A stretch of 64,000 nt of DNA from Eubacteriales bacterium (GTDB lineage: Bacteria; Bacillota; Clostridia; Eubacteriales; Anaerofustaceae). Under the pieces are notes generated by a model. It saw only the letters and a list, made by a program, of their open reading frames with translations. It searched no databases and was not told where the DNA came from. Each line of letters starts with the position of its first letter. Within the stretch, counting starts at the first letter, position 1. Of the stretch, positions 9,946 to 18,270 are shown in pieces. Location: NCBI GenBank assembly GCA_024685545.1, contig JAIKVR010000072.1, forward strand, positions 1 to 64,000. The letters run 5' to 3'. The position numbers and the translations under genes are program-made.

Positions 9946-9980
9946 AAAAAACCGCCTTCCTTTATCCTCGGAAAGCGGCT
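9946..9980 (-). terminator. Riboswitch expression-platform terminator
   Basis: On the minus strand, CCGCTTTCC pairs with GGAAGGCGG and is followed by TTTTTT, a clear intrinsic terminator directly before the TTG start of the methyltransferase. The 3' arm contains the AAGGAAGG that must act as ribosome binding site. With cobalamin bound to the aptamer, this hairpin is expected to form and silence the operon. Confidence 0.85.
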
Positions 9981-9999
9981 GATCCACTTCTGCTGGTGC

Positions 10000-10228
10000 C
10001 ACACGCAAATACGTGGCTGCGGTTCTCAGACAAGCTACTTTCTCTGGAAGATACTCATCGTTCCATTCAGGCAGGTTTCCTGACTTTGGCTTACGCCCCG
10101 CGCGCCTTCTCGCCTTACGGCAATGGCATGATGCGCAGCAGCTGTCCATATACAGTGACCAGATCGTTCGGGGATCTCACCCGGTTCCCTATTATCCTCT
10201 GCATTACACAAAGGCACCTGAACAGTAT
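10000..10228 (-). promoter_or_regulatory. Cobalamin riboswitch
   Basis: Reading the minus strand, the B12 box AGTCAGGAAACCTGCCTG is present at 10068-10092, preceded by GCCAAAG. Upstream are the conserved elements GGTGCC, AATAGGGAA (near 10183-10192), GGTGAGATCCC (10171-10182) and CACTGT (10152-10157) in the right order and spacing for the adenosylcobalamin-type aptamer. It precedes a terminator and the methyltransferase gene, so it should repress the whole downstream operon when cobalamin is plentiful. Two short open frames through this region are artefacts of the RNA. Confidence 0.95.
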
Positions 10229-10248
10229 TTGTATGTGATTGTATTTGA

Positions 10249-10278
10249 ATTATATACTATCAAATCGATAATAATCAA
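10249..10278 (-). promoter_or_regulatory. Promoter of the cobalamin-riboswitch operon
   Basis: On the minus strand TTGATT (10273-10278) and TATAAT (10249-10254) are separated by 18 bases. The predicted transcription start, near 10242, lies just upstream of the aptamer. Confidence 0.7.
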
Positions 10279-10671
10279 GCAATTTAAATGATCATCAAAC
10301 CAAATCAGTTTTAAAAAGGATGATAATACCTATCAATGAAACTGATAACCGATCAGCAGTGATCTTCATTTCCACCCGAATTACTATACTGAACAACACT
10401 ACTGTGACAGGCCGGCAGATCACAACCAATGCAATGGTCCTGCTTCTCTTATTGTACAGTCATATAACAATGGAGTCATATCCGTTGGAAACGTTTATCC
10501 CTACACTCGCGCTGATTCTCCATTTCGGATGAGGTCATATCAGAAAATGACGACAACCATGCATTATCCAGTTAATATGACAAATATCGTTCTTTTTATG
10601 CAACGTTTCTGCCGCTACGCTTCACATATGTGGTACAACTATCCTGTACATAAAAATTCGGAGAACCGCAG
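10279..10671. other. Intergenic region between divergent operons
   Basis: About 390 bases with no convincing gene. A 70-codon plus-strand frame at 10320-10532 has no ribosome binding site at a usable distance and no recognisable domain. A small inverted repeat CTGAT-N5-ATCAG lies near 10345. The promoter of the following plus-strand operon should be here, but I cannot pick a strong one. Confidence 0.4.
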
Positions 10672-11751
10672 ATGAAAACAAAGAACAGCGGCATGCGCGC
10701 CGGGTGGATGTGCTTTTACATCCACTTCGTCACAGAGGTGGCTTGCTTCTTTCTGCTGCTCAGGCTCCACGGCCCGGGCCTTCCCAGATGGACCTCGGTC
10801 TTCATGTATGACGCCCTGGCTTTCGTGCCTCAGTCTATGGTGGGCAGAGTGCAAGACAGGAATCCCAGGCTCAGACTGGACCTGATCGGTCTGTTGTGCA
10901 TTACTGCAGCACTCTCTTTCTTTGCGCTTGATCCGCAGCACGGCCGTGCCATAGGCACGGCGATGCTGTGCCTTGGCAACTGTTGCACCCACATCTCCTG
11001 TGCCGACTCGACACTTCGGGCGGGAGGGGACAGAATAACTCCGGCCGCCGTGTTCGTTGGAGGCGGATCCTTCGGAGTGATAAGCGGAAAGCTGCTGGAT
11101 ACTGCAGGCTGCCCTTATTATGTAGTGATGCTGATCGTTCTGTCCGCCGTTCCTCTCTGCTTCCTCATACCGGAAGAAAAAACGGAGAAAACCGGAGAGC
11201 CAAAGAAGTGCGGAAGATACGCCGATATCGCACCGAGCGTAACTCCCTGGGCTGCCGTGATCGCATCGGTAGCCGTCGTCGCTTTCAGAGGCTTTATGGG
11301 GTACGGAATACCCACCTCATGGAACAAGACGACTTTCCAGACAGTGATGCTTTATTTCGCAATGGGATCCGGTAAATCCCTGGGAGGATCCCTGATGGAT
11401 CGATACGGGACGAGAACGGCATCCGTCATAAGCATCGCCGTATCGGTGCCTTTCCTTCTATTCGGAGCGGACCGGATGATGCTTTCCCTTTTCGGAGTAA
11501 TGCTGTTCAGCATGACAATGCCAATAACGCTGGGCATAATCGCCACGGTGTTGCCTGAAACTCCGGGACTCGCTTTCGGACTCACCACCATAGGCCTGTT
11601 CCTCGGCTCATGTCCCCTGCTGTTCCATAAGATTACCGACAGGAGAGTCCAATTTGCTACCGTACTGGCAGCTTCTCTGGTCTGCCTTGTGATAATGCTG
11701 CTGATAACTGGAAAGAAAAGGAATAGAATAGAAAAGGAGGACGCAGAATGA
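10672..11751 (+). CDS. MFS-type membrane transporter, uncharacterised
   Basis: A 359-residue polytopic membrane protein, shorter than the usual 400 or so of the major facilitator superfamily, with about 10-11 hydrophobic helices. An MFS-like loop between two helices reads MDRYGTRTAS near residue 240, and a charged central loop (EEKTEKTGEPKKCG, near 170) separates the two halves. The substrate cannot be assigned. The ATG is eight bases after GGAG. Its stop overlaps the ATG of a 46-residue peptide (ATGA), which is in turn coupled to an SH3b surface protein, so this transporter probably works with cell-envelope proteins. Gene boundaries are firm; the family call is moderate. Confidence 0.7.
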   Translation: MKTKNSGMRAGWMCFYIHFVTEVACFFLLLRLHGPGLPRWTSVFMYDALAFVPQSMVGRVQDRNPRLRLDLIGLLCITAALSFFALDPQHGRAIGTAMLCLGNCCTHISCADSTLRAGGDRITPAAVFVGGGSFGVISGKLLDTAGCPYYVVMLIVLSAVPLCFLIPEEKTEKTGEPKKCGRYADIAPSVTPWAAVIASVAVVAFRGFMGYGIPTSWNKTTFQTVMLYFAMGSGKSLGGSLMDRYGTRTASVISIAVSVPFLLFGADRMMLSLFGVMLFSMTMPITLGIIATVLPETPGLAFGLTTIGLFLGSCPLLFHKITDRRVQFATVLAASLVCLVIMLLITGKKRNRIEKEDAE

Positions 11752-11888
11752 GCTGGGAAGAACTGGTCCAGATTGCATGTGATGGCCCAGCACCGCTGAT
11801 TGCCACCTGTGTCTTCTGTGTCGCCTGTGTCATCACCACCTTCATATTGGTTGGAAAAGAGATAAAGAATAAGGAGAAAGAAGAATGA
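11748..11888 (+). CDS. 46-residue single-pass membrane peptide
   Basis: A small gene joined to both neighbours by ATGA overlaps at each end. It encodes 46 residues: a short acidic N terminus (MSWEELVQIA), one hydrophobic helix with three Cys in a CVFCVAC stretch, and a charged KEIKNKEKEE tail. An AAGGAGG precedes the ATG by six bases. The double overlap and the good ribosome binding site argue that it is real. It may be a small accessory subunit of the MFS-like transporter; no family is recognised. Confidence 0.65.
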   Translation: MSWEELVQIACDGPAPLIATCVFCVACVITTFILVGKEIKNKEKEE

Positions 11889-13036
11889 AACGAATCCTCA
11901 CAGCGGTCATGGCCGCAGTCATCATGATCATGGCAATAGCTGTCCCGTCCGCCGCGTACGCCGATATGGGCATGGACTTTGTCGACGAGTACACTGTAAG
12001 AGTGACCAATAAGGGCGGTATAAAGCTAACCGGATACGGCTCTGACCCTTCCGTCTATTTCCCCTATGGAGCGAGATTGAAGGTGGAATACTGGAAGGCT
12101 GGCAGTGAAAAATGGTACGTCTACAATTCCAGCTACAGTGTTCCCGCCAAATCGATCACTAAGGTGACAAAGACGCCTGACGAAAGCACCCTTACCAAAG
12201 AGGATCTGACTTTAGTAGTCTGCGGAGAAGGAGTCTCCCTGTTTAAGGGGCCCGGTGAGAATTTCGGTGCCGAAATAAAAGATATTCCTGTTGGAACTGA
12301 GCTTGAGTCGGATTACCACGACGGCATGTGGGCCCGCACCTCTTACGAAGGCAGCGCAGGCTGGGTCTATTTCCGCAGGACGTCAACCAAAGGCAGCGTG
12401 CCTCCAGTTGCGATCCGCGAAGGTGATCCCGTTGAATTCAACATGACATGTCTCAAGGACATTCCCCTTTCGGAAGCCCCTGGAGACTTCGAGGCCTCCG
12501 GCACGGAAATGAAGGCCTTCACAGACGTCACCTGCGATCTTCAGTACCGCGATCTCTTAGGTGCCAGATGGTTCCATATCTCCAGCGGGAAAGAGGAAGG
12601 CTGGTACAATTATCCCGGAGACCTGAGCGTAGTGTTCAGGGTATATGACTCCACCGCTATGACGGAAGGAAATACCGACCTGCTGTCAGATCCCTCAGAT
12701 ACATCTTCCGCAGCCGCTACCGTGCCATCCGGCTCGGTGTTGCAGATACTTGCCTACTGTTTCGACAGCAGCGGCAAAGTGAGATACTGCGTGGATTATG
12801 AAGGTTCCTCGCTATGGCTCCCGAAGGACAGCAAATACTCCGTAAAAGGAATGGATGAAGTAGCGGAGAGCCTTCCCGAGCCCGACATCATTGAGCCCCG
12901 TCCAGCCAATACAAAAGGCGACAACGCCCTCCTGTTCGGTCTGATCGGAGGTGCCGCGGTGGCGGTAACCGCCGGTCTGGTCCTCCTGTTGCTGATCAGG
13001 AAAAGACGCGGAAAGAGCGAAGAGGATGAGTCCTGA
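11885..13036 (+). CDS. SH3b-domain surface protein with C-terminal membrane anchor
   Basis: A 383-residue protein exported by a signal peptide (residues 1-26, ending A-A-Y-A). Residues about 110-170 form a bacterial SH3-like domain (VSLFKGPGENF ... GWVYFRR). A second weaker SH3-like stretch may cover 185-255. Near residues 344-372 a hydrophobic helix is followed by the basic RKRRGK, so the protein is anchored with its bulk outside. SH3b domains usually bind peptidoglycan or other envelope polymers. It lies between a membrane peptide and a small membrane protein in one operon. The enzymatic role, if any, is unknown. Confidence 0.75.
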   Translation: MKRILTAVMAAVIMIMAIAVPSAAYADMGMDFVDEYTVRVTNKGGIKLTGYGSDPSVYFPYGARLKVEYWKAGSEKWYVYNSSYSVPAKSITKVTKTPDESTLTKEDLTLVVCGEGVSLFKGPGENFGAEIKDIPVGTELESDYHDGMWARTSYEGSAGWVYFRRTSTKGSVPPVAIREGDPVEFNMTCLKDIPLSEAPGDFEASGTEMKAFTDVTCDLQYRDLLGARWFHISSGKEEGWYNYPGDLSVVFRVYDSTAMTEGNTDLLSDPSDTSSAAATVPSGSVLQILAYCFDSSGKVRYCVDYEGSSLWLPKDSKYSVKGMDEVAESLPEPDIIEPRPANTKGDNALLFGLIGGAAVAVTAGLVLLLLIRKRRGKSEEDES

Positions 13037-13391
13037 CCTGTCCGCCGTTCTCAGCGCTATGTTCATCGCTCTCATATGCACTTTGGTGCTTGAGACTGGA
13101 ATGGCATGGGCGCTGGGAGTACGGAAGCGGGAGGATCTGGGCATCGTGTTACTGGCAAATCTGCTCACTAACCCAGTAGTATCGGTGCTTCCGACCGCAG
13201 CAGCCTTCTGTCTGGGATATAAAGCTTTCGGCCCGGTCACGGCGGCAGCCGAAGCCGGAGCGGTGCTGGCTGAAGGGGTGGTATACGGGAGGCTCCTGTC
13301 CTTCAGGAGAATACCTCCTTTGCTCCTTTCATTCATACTTAACTTTGGCTCATACTTCGCGGGCGTGCTTTACAGCACCTTCGCAGGCTGA
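13026..13391 (+). CDS. Small multi-pass membrane protein, uncharacterised
   Basis: A 121-residue hydrophobic protein with about four membrane helices and no soluble domain. The pattern NLLTNPVVSVLPT is the most conserved-looking stretch, but I do not recognise the family. It overlaps the SH3b gene by 11 bases, and GAAGAGG precedes the ATG, so it is co-translated with it. It is probably part of the same envelope-associated module. Confidence 0.65.
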   Translation: MSPDLSAVLSAMFIALICTLVLETGMAWALGVRKREDLGIVLLANLLTNPVVSVLPTAAAFCLGYKAFGPVTAAAEAGAVLAEGVVYGRLLSFRRIPPLLLSFILNFGSYFAGVLYSTFAG

Positions 13392-13431
13392 GCTGTCCAT
13401 CATACATTAATTGCGAAAGGCAGTTTCAAAC

Positions 13432-14406
13432 ATGAAAAAGATAATCTGCGCATTGCTCTCGCTGCTTTTAGTATTGCAGCTTTGCGGCTGCGAACCGAAA
13501 CCTGAAGTGCTCCCGCCGATCACCAGTTTCGACGAGTTCTTCGAAAAGGTTCTCTCGGGCGTGGATACGGTGCCCGAGATGGAAGCGCTTTTCCCGGCTG
13601 ACGGAGACCTTTCCCGCATGACCCGCAGCAGAGCTGCGTGTCTACTGAGCGTCTACAGCGGACTCGATCCGGAAAAGGGGCTGCGCGTATACAAGATACA
13701 CGGAAAAGAAGCTCTGGATGAACTGGTCAAAAACGGCATTCTCACCGACAAGGAGGCGGAGAGCCTCGACGCCGGCATCTTCTACGAGGTCATAGATGAC
13801 CTTCAAGTATCTTCCGTGATGCGCTTTTTCTACGGGAAAGAAACGGCAGAGGCGATGATATGGGACGATCCCACACGCATTGCTGTAGAAAGCGGTTACA
13901 GCTTCTTCAAAGGAGGTAGCCTCACAGTCTCCCCTGACATCAAGACAGACCTGAGCACCGTCAGCTCCGGTGATAACGAAATGGTCCTTGACCTTAAGGC
14001 AGTTTCCTATGACAAGGACAGCAGCATACTCACCGACGTCATGAGCGGATATCCCGCCGCGCTGAATGTGAAAGGAGGCAAGACGCTGGAAGAATGCCTC
14101 AAAGCAGCCGGTCTGGAAGCGGAGAATCTTGGTGCCATCCGCATCACGCTCTTTATGGAAGGGGAAGCCGTCTATATCCGCGATGTCGCAAAAAGACACA
14201 ACGGCGGATATACCGTGATCTCCAGCACCACGCTGCGCGTAAGGAGCGGCCCCTCCACTAAGGACAAAATACTCGGTTCTCTCAAGAGCGGCCAGATGGT
14301 GACAGTCTATGAGGAGAATAACGGCTGGGGAAGAGTATTCTATAACGGAAAGACAGGATGGATCTCCCTAGAATACGCCGAAATGTCCAAAAAACCTCTT
14401 CCATAA
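13432..14406 (+). CDS. SH3b-domain lipoprotein
   Basis: A 324-residue lipoprotein when started at ATG 13432; a TTG 21 bases upstream is possible but would put extra residues before the signal peptide. The signal peptide ends in a lipobox-like L-C-G-C. The middle (about 25-260) is a domain I do not recognise, and the last 60 residues are an SH3b domain (LRVRSGPSTKDKILGSL ... GRVFYNGKTGWISL). Anchored outside the membrane, it may bind the cell wall. It lies 40 bases after the small membrane protein gene and is probably the last gene of that operon. Confidence 0.75.
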   Translation: MKKIICALLSLLLVLQLCGCEPKPEVLPPITSFDEFFEKVLSGVDTVPEMEALFPADGDLSRMTRSRAACLLSVYSGLDPEKGLRVYKIHGKEALDELVKNGILTDKEAESLDAGIFYEVIDDLQVSSVMRFFYGKETAEAMIWDDPTRIAVESGYSFFKGGSLTVSPDIKTDLSTVSSGDNEMVLDLKAVSYDKDSSILTDVMSGYPAALNVKGGKTLEECLKAAGLEAENLGAIRITLFMEGEAVYIRDVAKRHNGGYTVISSTTLRVRSGPSTKDKILGSLKSGQMVTVYEENNGWGRVFYNGKTGWISLEYAEMSKKPLP

Positions 14407-14466
14407 CTGCAATGATCCGTTTTGAATGTGCCCTCCACTGATAAAGTTAAGGGCTTTTACTTAAAA

Positions 14467-14495
14467 ATCCCCATCCGTCCAAGACGGATGGGGAT
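14467..14495 (-). terminator. Terminator between SH3b lipoprotein and rpoC
   Basis: A perfect 13-bp inverted repeat ATCCCCATCCGTC with a three-base loop. On the minus strand it is followed by TTTTTAA, so it ends the rpoBC transcript; a weaker T-rich run on the plus side means it may also end the opposing operon. Confidence 0.85.
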
Positions 14496-14511
14496 CATTT
14501 ATTCAGTCGTT

Positions 14512-17500
14512 TTATACGTTTGTACTGCTTTCATCGGCTGTCCCGAGTTTTACGGGTTCGCCGGGAACGATAGGCCCGAGGATAGGACCGTCGTCGGCAC
14601 TCTTCACGATGAACTCGTCTTCGTCGCCATAATCAGACCCTCCGCCTTCACCCTCATTTCCGCCGTTATTTCCGGTGTAAGAGTCTGAGAGATATTTTTC
14701 AGGCATATGAACTGTCTGACGGTCGAGCTGAGGTTCGATGCGGGAATAGTCATCGATACCGGTGCCTGCGGGGATGAGCTTGCCGATGATGATGTTTTCT
14801 TTCAGTCCTCTCAGGTGATCCACCTTGCCTTTTACTGCGGCGTCCGTGAGCACTCTTGTTGTCTCCTGGAAGCTTGCAGCAGAAAGGAAGCTCGTGGTGG
14901 CGAGAGCGGCTTTTGTGATACCGAGCAGTATCCTGTCCGCATGTGCAGGTTGCAGCCCGGCTTCCTCAGCCTTCTGATTCTCCTCAAGAAGTTCGCTTAT
15001 ATCGACATTGCTTCCCGGTAGGAGATTAGTGTCACCTGCATCGGAAACCTTATACTTGCGCATCATCTGGCGAATGACCACCTCGATGTGCCTGTCATTG
15101 ATGTTGACGCCCTGCAGACGGTATACTTTCTGCACCTCGGAAAGGATATAGCGCTGTACGCCGTCCACACCCTTGACTGCCATAAGGTCGTTGGGGTTGA
15201 TAGGTCCCTTCGTGATCTGATCGCCCGCCTTGATGGTAGAACCCTCGCGGACCAGAAGAGTTTCGCCGAATGGGATCTCGTATTCCCTGATCTCGGGAGC
15301 CTCAGAGTTCGATCCGGTTACGATGACGGTCTGCATGTTCTTTTTGTTTTCGCCGAAAGAAACAGTACCGTCGATCTCGGAAATGATGGAAACGCCTTTA
15401 GGCCTTCTGGCTTCGAACAGTTCCTCGACTCTCGGAAGACCCTGGGTGATATCGTCTGCACCTGCGACTCCTCCGGTATGGAAGTTTCTCATGGTCAGCT
15501 GGGTCCCCGGTTCGCCTATAGCCTGCGCGGCTATGGTTCCCACGGCTTCACCGATATTGACGGTATTCATCGTCGTCAGGTCGGTGCCGTAGCATTTCTG
15601 GCACACACCGTACTTGCTCTTGCAGTTGAAGACGGCTCTTATCACCACCTTCTTGACCCCTGCGGCCACTATTTCGTCAGCCTTGGCCACTGTGATGAGC
15701 TCCCCTGCATCCACTATCACCCTTCCCGTTTCGGGATCGGTAACCGGAGCAAAGGCATAGCGTCCGTTGATACGTTCTTTCAAAGTCTCTATGGTGGAAT
15801 TGTCGCTCTTCATCGCAGAGACTTCGAAGCCCTCGTCAGTTCCGCAGTCATGTTCGCGGATGATCTGATCCTGGCAGACATCCACCAGCCTTCTGGTCAG
15901 GTATCCTGACTCGGACGTCCTAAGAGCGGTATCGGAAAGAGCTTTTCTTGCCCCGTGAGAGGAAATAAAGAATTCCAGAACGTTCAGCCCCTCGCGGAAA
16001 TTTGAGCGGATGGGCAGCAGTATGATCTCGCCTGAAGGGGATGCCATCAGACCTCTCATCCCTGCAAGCTGCCTTATCTGTTTGTTGTTTCCTCGGGCAC
16101 CTGATGTTGCCATCATGGTGATCGGGTTCCTTGGATCAAGGTTCTCCATCAAGATATTACCGACATCGTCGGTAGCCTTTTCCCATACCTTCTGGGTCTT
16201 TTTCTTGCGCTCACCGTCGGAATAGAATCCTCTGGCGAACTGGCTGTTGATCTTATCGACTTCCTTGTCCGCTTCGGCCAGTATCGTGGTTTTTTCCTCC
16301 GGAACCTGCATGTTGGCCACGGAGATGGAGATGGCACTCTGTGTGGAATACTTGAAGCCGTTGGCTTTGATCTCGTCCAGCAATACAGATGTCATAGAGG
16401 CTCCATAGGTGATGAAGCTCTGGTAAACGATCTTGGATAGCATGTTCTTATCCACCTGAGCATCTATTTCAAGCTTGAACATGTCATCCATGCTCTCTCT
16501 CTTAACAAAGCCCAGATCCTGTGGAATGATCTCATTGAAGAGGAAGCGGCCCACAGAAGAATAGACATTTCTGGTCTCCGTGACACCGTTGAAGGTGCGA
16601 GTCATGCGCACGTATACTTTAGCGTGCAGATCGACCTCATGGTTTGCGTAAGCCATTTCCATTTCCATAAGATCGACGAAATGGGAGTTCTCGCCCTTAG
16701 CCCCATCCTCCTGCATCGTTTCATAGAATGAGCCCAAGATCATATCCTGTGTAGGAACGACGACGGGCATGCCGTCCTGAGGCTTCAGGATATTGTATGC
16801 CGAGAGCATCAGGAGCCTTGCCTCAGCCTGCGCTTCCACGGAAAGAGGTACGTGAATGGCCATCTGGTCACCGTCGAAGTCGGCGTTGTATGCCGTGCAG
16901 ACCAGAGGATGCAACTTTATCGCACGTCCTTCCACCAGAACTGGCTCAAAAGCCTGAATTCCCAGACGGTGTAGCGTTGGCGCGCGGTTCAGCATGACCG
17001 GATGATCCTTGATAACATCGTCCAGGACGTCCCATACGACGGGATCGAGCCTCTCGACTTTTCTCTTTGCGCTCTTGATATTCTGATCGTATTTCCTCTG
17101 TACGAGTTCCCTCATTATGAACGGTTTGAAGAGCTCAATAGCCATTTCCTTCGGGAGACCACACTGGTATATCTTAAGCTCAGGTCCGATAACGATGACG
17201 GAACGTCCGGAATAGTCTACTCTCTTGCCGAGCAGGTTCTGACGGAATCTTCCCTGTTTGCCCTTGAGCATATCTGACAGACTCCTCAGTGGCCTATTGG
17301 ATGCACCTGTGACGGCTCTGCCATGGCGTCCATTGTCTATAAGTGCGTCCACAGCTTCCTGCAGCATCCTCTTTTCATTCTGGATGATTATATCCGGAGC
17401 ATCGAGTTCCAGTAGCTTCTTTAAGCGGTTATTGCGGTTGATGACTCTTCTGTAAAGGTCGTTCAGGTCACTGGTGGCAAACCTTCCTCCGTCCAGCATG

Positions 17501-18258
17501 ACCATGGGTCTGAGGTCAGGTGGGATCACAGGCACGACAGTCAGGACCATATCAACCGGGTTGTTGCCGCTTTTGCGGAATGCTTCGATAACTTCGAGCT
17601 TGCGTATGGCCTTGTTCCTCTTCTGACCTGTGGAGGTCGCCATGATCTCGTTGAGTTCAGCGGATTCCTTATCCAGATCGAGCTTCTGCAGCAGGTCCAG
17701 TACGGCTTCGGCGCCTATTTTTGCGGTGAAGCCGTCATGGAAGTTTCCAATTGCTTCCTTATATTCGCTCTCTGAGAGCAGCTGCTTGTATTCCAAAGGA
17801 GAGTTCCCCGAGTCCGTTACTATATAAGATGCAAAATAGATGACCTTTTCGAGATCCTTCGGAGTGATGTCAAGGATAACGCCGATACGTGACAGACTTC
17901 CCTTAAAATACCAGATATGGGTTACGGGAGCTGCCAGTTCGATATGTCCCATTCTCTCGCGGCGCACCTTGGATTTTGTCACTTCAACACCGCAGCGGTC
18001 GCATATTATCCCTTTATTCTTGCTCCCCTTATATTTTCCGCAATGACATTCCCAGTCCTTCATCGGCCCGAAGATCTTCTCGCAGAAAAGACCGTCGCGC
18101 TCGGGTTTGGAGGTCCTGTAATTGATGGTTTCGGGCTTTTTGACCTCGCCGTATGACCATTCCAGAATCTTGGCGGCGCTGGCCAGCCCTATCTTTATCG
18201 AGCTGAAATCATTGAGCTGGTTAACCGGCTCTGAAGTAAAACTGCTGTATTGACTCAA
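14512..18258 (-). CDS. rpoC: DNA-directed RNA polymerase subunit beta prime
   Basis: The 1248-residue beta-prime subunit. It has the N-terminal zinc site (CHCGKYKG ... CDRCG), the catalytic NADFDGDQ motif that holds the active-site magnesium, and the second zinc site ([11 protein letters not shown]). It is slightly longer than Bacillus RpoC because of an acidic, Gly-rich tail ([19 protein letters not shown] and beyond). It follows rpoB by 12 bases and is read from the same promoter. The strong terminator at 14467 ends the unit, so the str genes rpsL, rpsG and fusA that usually follow are not linked here. Confidence 0.99.
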   Translation of the reverse strand: MSQYSSFTSEPVNQLNDFSSIKIGLASAAKILEWSYGEVKKPETINYRTSKPERDGLFCEKIFGPMKDWECHCGKYKGSKNKGIICDRCGVEVTKSKVRRERMGHIELAAPVTHIWYFKGSLSRIGVILDITPKDLEKVIYFASYIVTDSGNSPLEYKQLLSESEYKEAIGNFHDGFTAKIGAEAVLDLLQKLDLDKESAELNEIMATSTGQKRNKAIRKLEVIEAFRKSGNNPVDMVLTVVPVIPPDLRPMVMLDGGRFATSDLNDLYRRVINRNNRLKKLLELDAPDIIIQNEKRMLQEAVDALIDNGRHGRAVTGASNRPLRSLSDMLKGKQGRFRQNLLGKRVDYSGRSVIVIGPELKIYQCGLPKEMAIELFKPFIMRELVQRKYDQNIKSAKRKVERLDPVVWDVLDDVIKDHPVMLNRAPTLHRLGIQAFEPVLVEGRAIKLHPLVCTAYNADFDGDQMAIHVPLSVEAQAEARLLMLSAYNILKPQDGMPVVVPTQDMILGSFYETMQEDGAKGENSHFVDLMEMEMAYANHEVDLHAKVYVRMTRTFNGVTETRNVYSSVGRFLFNEIIPQDLGFVKRESMDDMFKLEIDAQVDKNMLSKIVYQSFITYGASMTSVLLDEIKANGFKYSTQSAISISVANMQVPEEKTTILAEADKEVDKINSQFARGFYSDGERKKKTQKVWEKATDDVGNILMENLDPRNPITMMATSGARGNNKQIRQLAGMRGLMASPSGEIILLPIRSNFREGLNVLEFFISSHGARKALSDTALRTSESGYLTRRLVDVCQDQIIREHDCGTDEGFEVSAMKSDNSTIETLKERINGRYAFAPVTDPETGRVIVDAGELITVAKADEIVAAGVKKVVIRAVFNCKSKYGVCQKCYGTDLTTMNTVNIGEAVGTIAAQAIGEPGTQLTMRNFHTGGVAGADDITQGLPRVEELFEARRPKGVSIISEIDGTVSFGENKKNMQTVIVTGSNSEAPEIREYEIPFGETLLVREGSTIKAGDQITKGPINPNDLMAVKGVDGVQRYILSEVQKVYRLQGVNINDRHIEVVIRQMMRKYKVSDAGDTNLLPGSNVDISELLEENQKAEEAGLQPAHADRILLGITKAALATTSFLSAASFQETTRVLTDAAVKGKVDHLRGLKENIIIGKLIPAGTGIDDYSRIEPQLDRQTVHMPEKYLSDSYTGNNGGNEGEGGGSDYGDEDEFIVKSADDGPILGPIVPGEPVKLGTADESSTNV

Positions 18259-18270
18259 AGGTTGCCTCCT

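Noticed and set aside
9922..10291. Open frames on both strands through 9922-10291
   Set aside because: They lie inside the cobalamin riboswitch and its terminator, which explain the sequence fully.
10320..10532. 70-codon plus-strand frame
   Set aside because: No ribosome binding site at a usable distance and no recognisable family.
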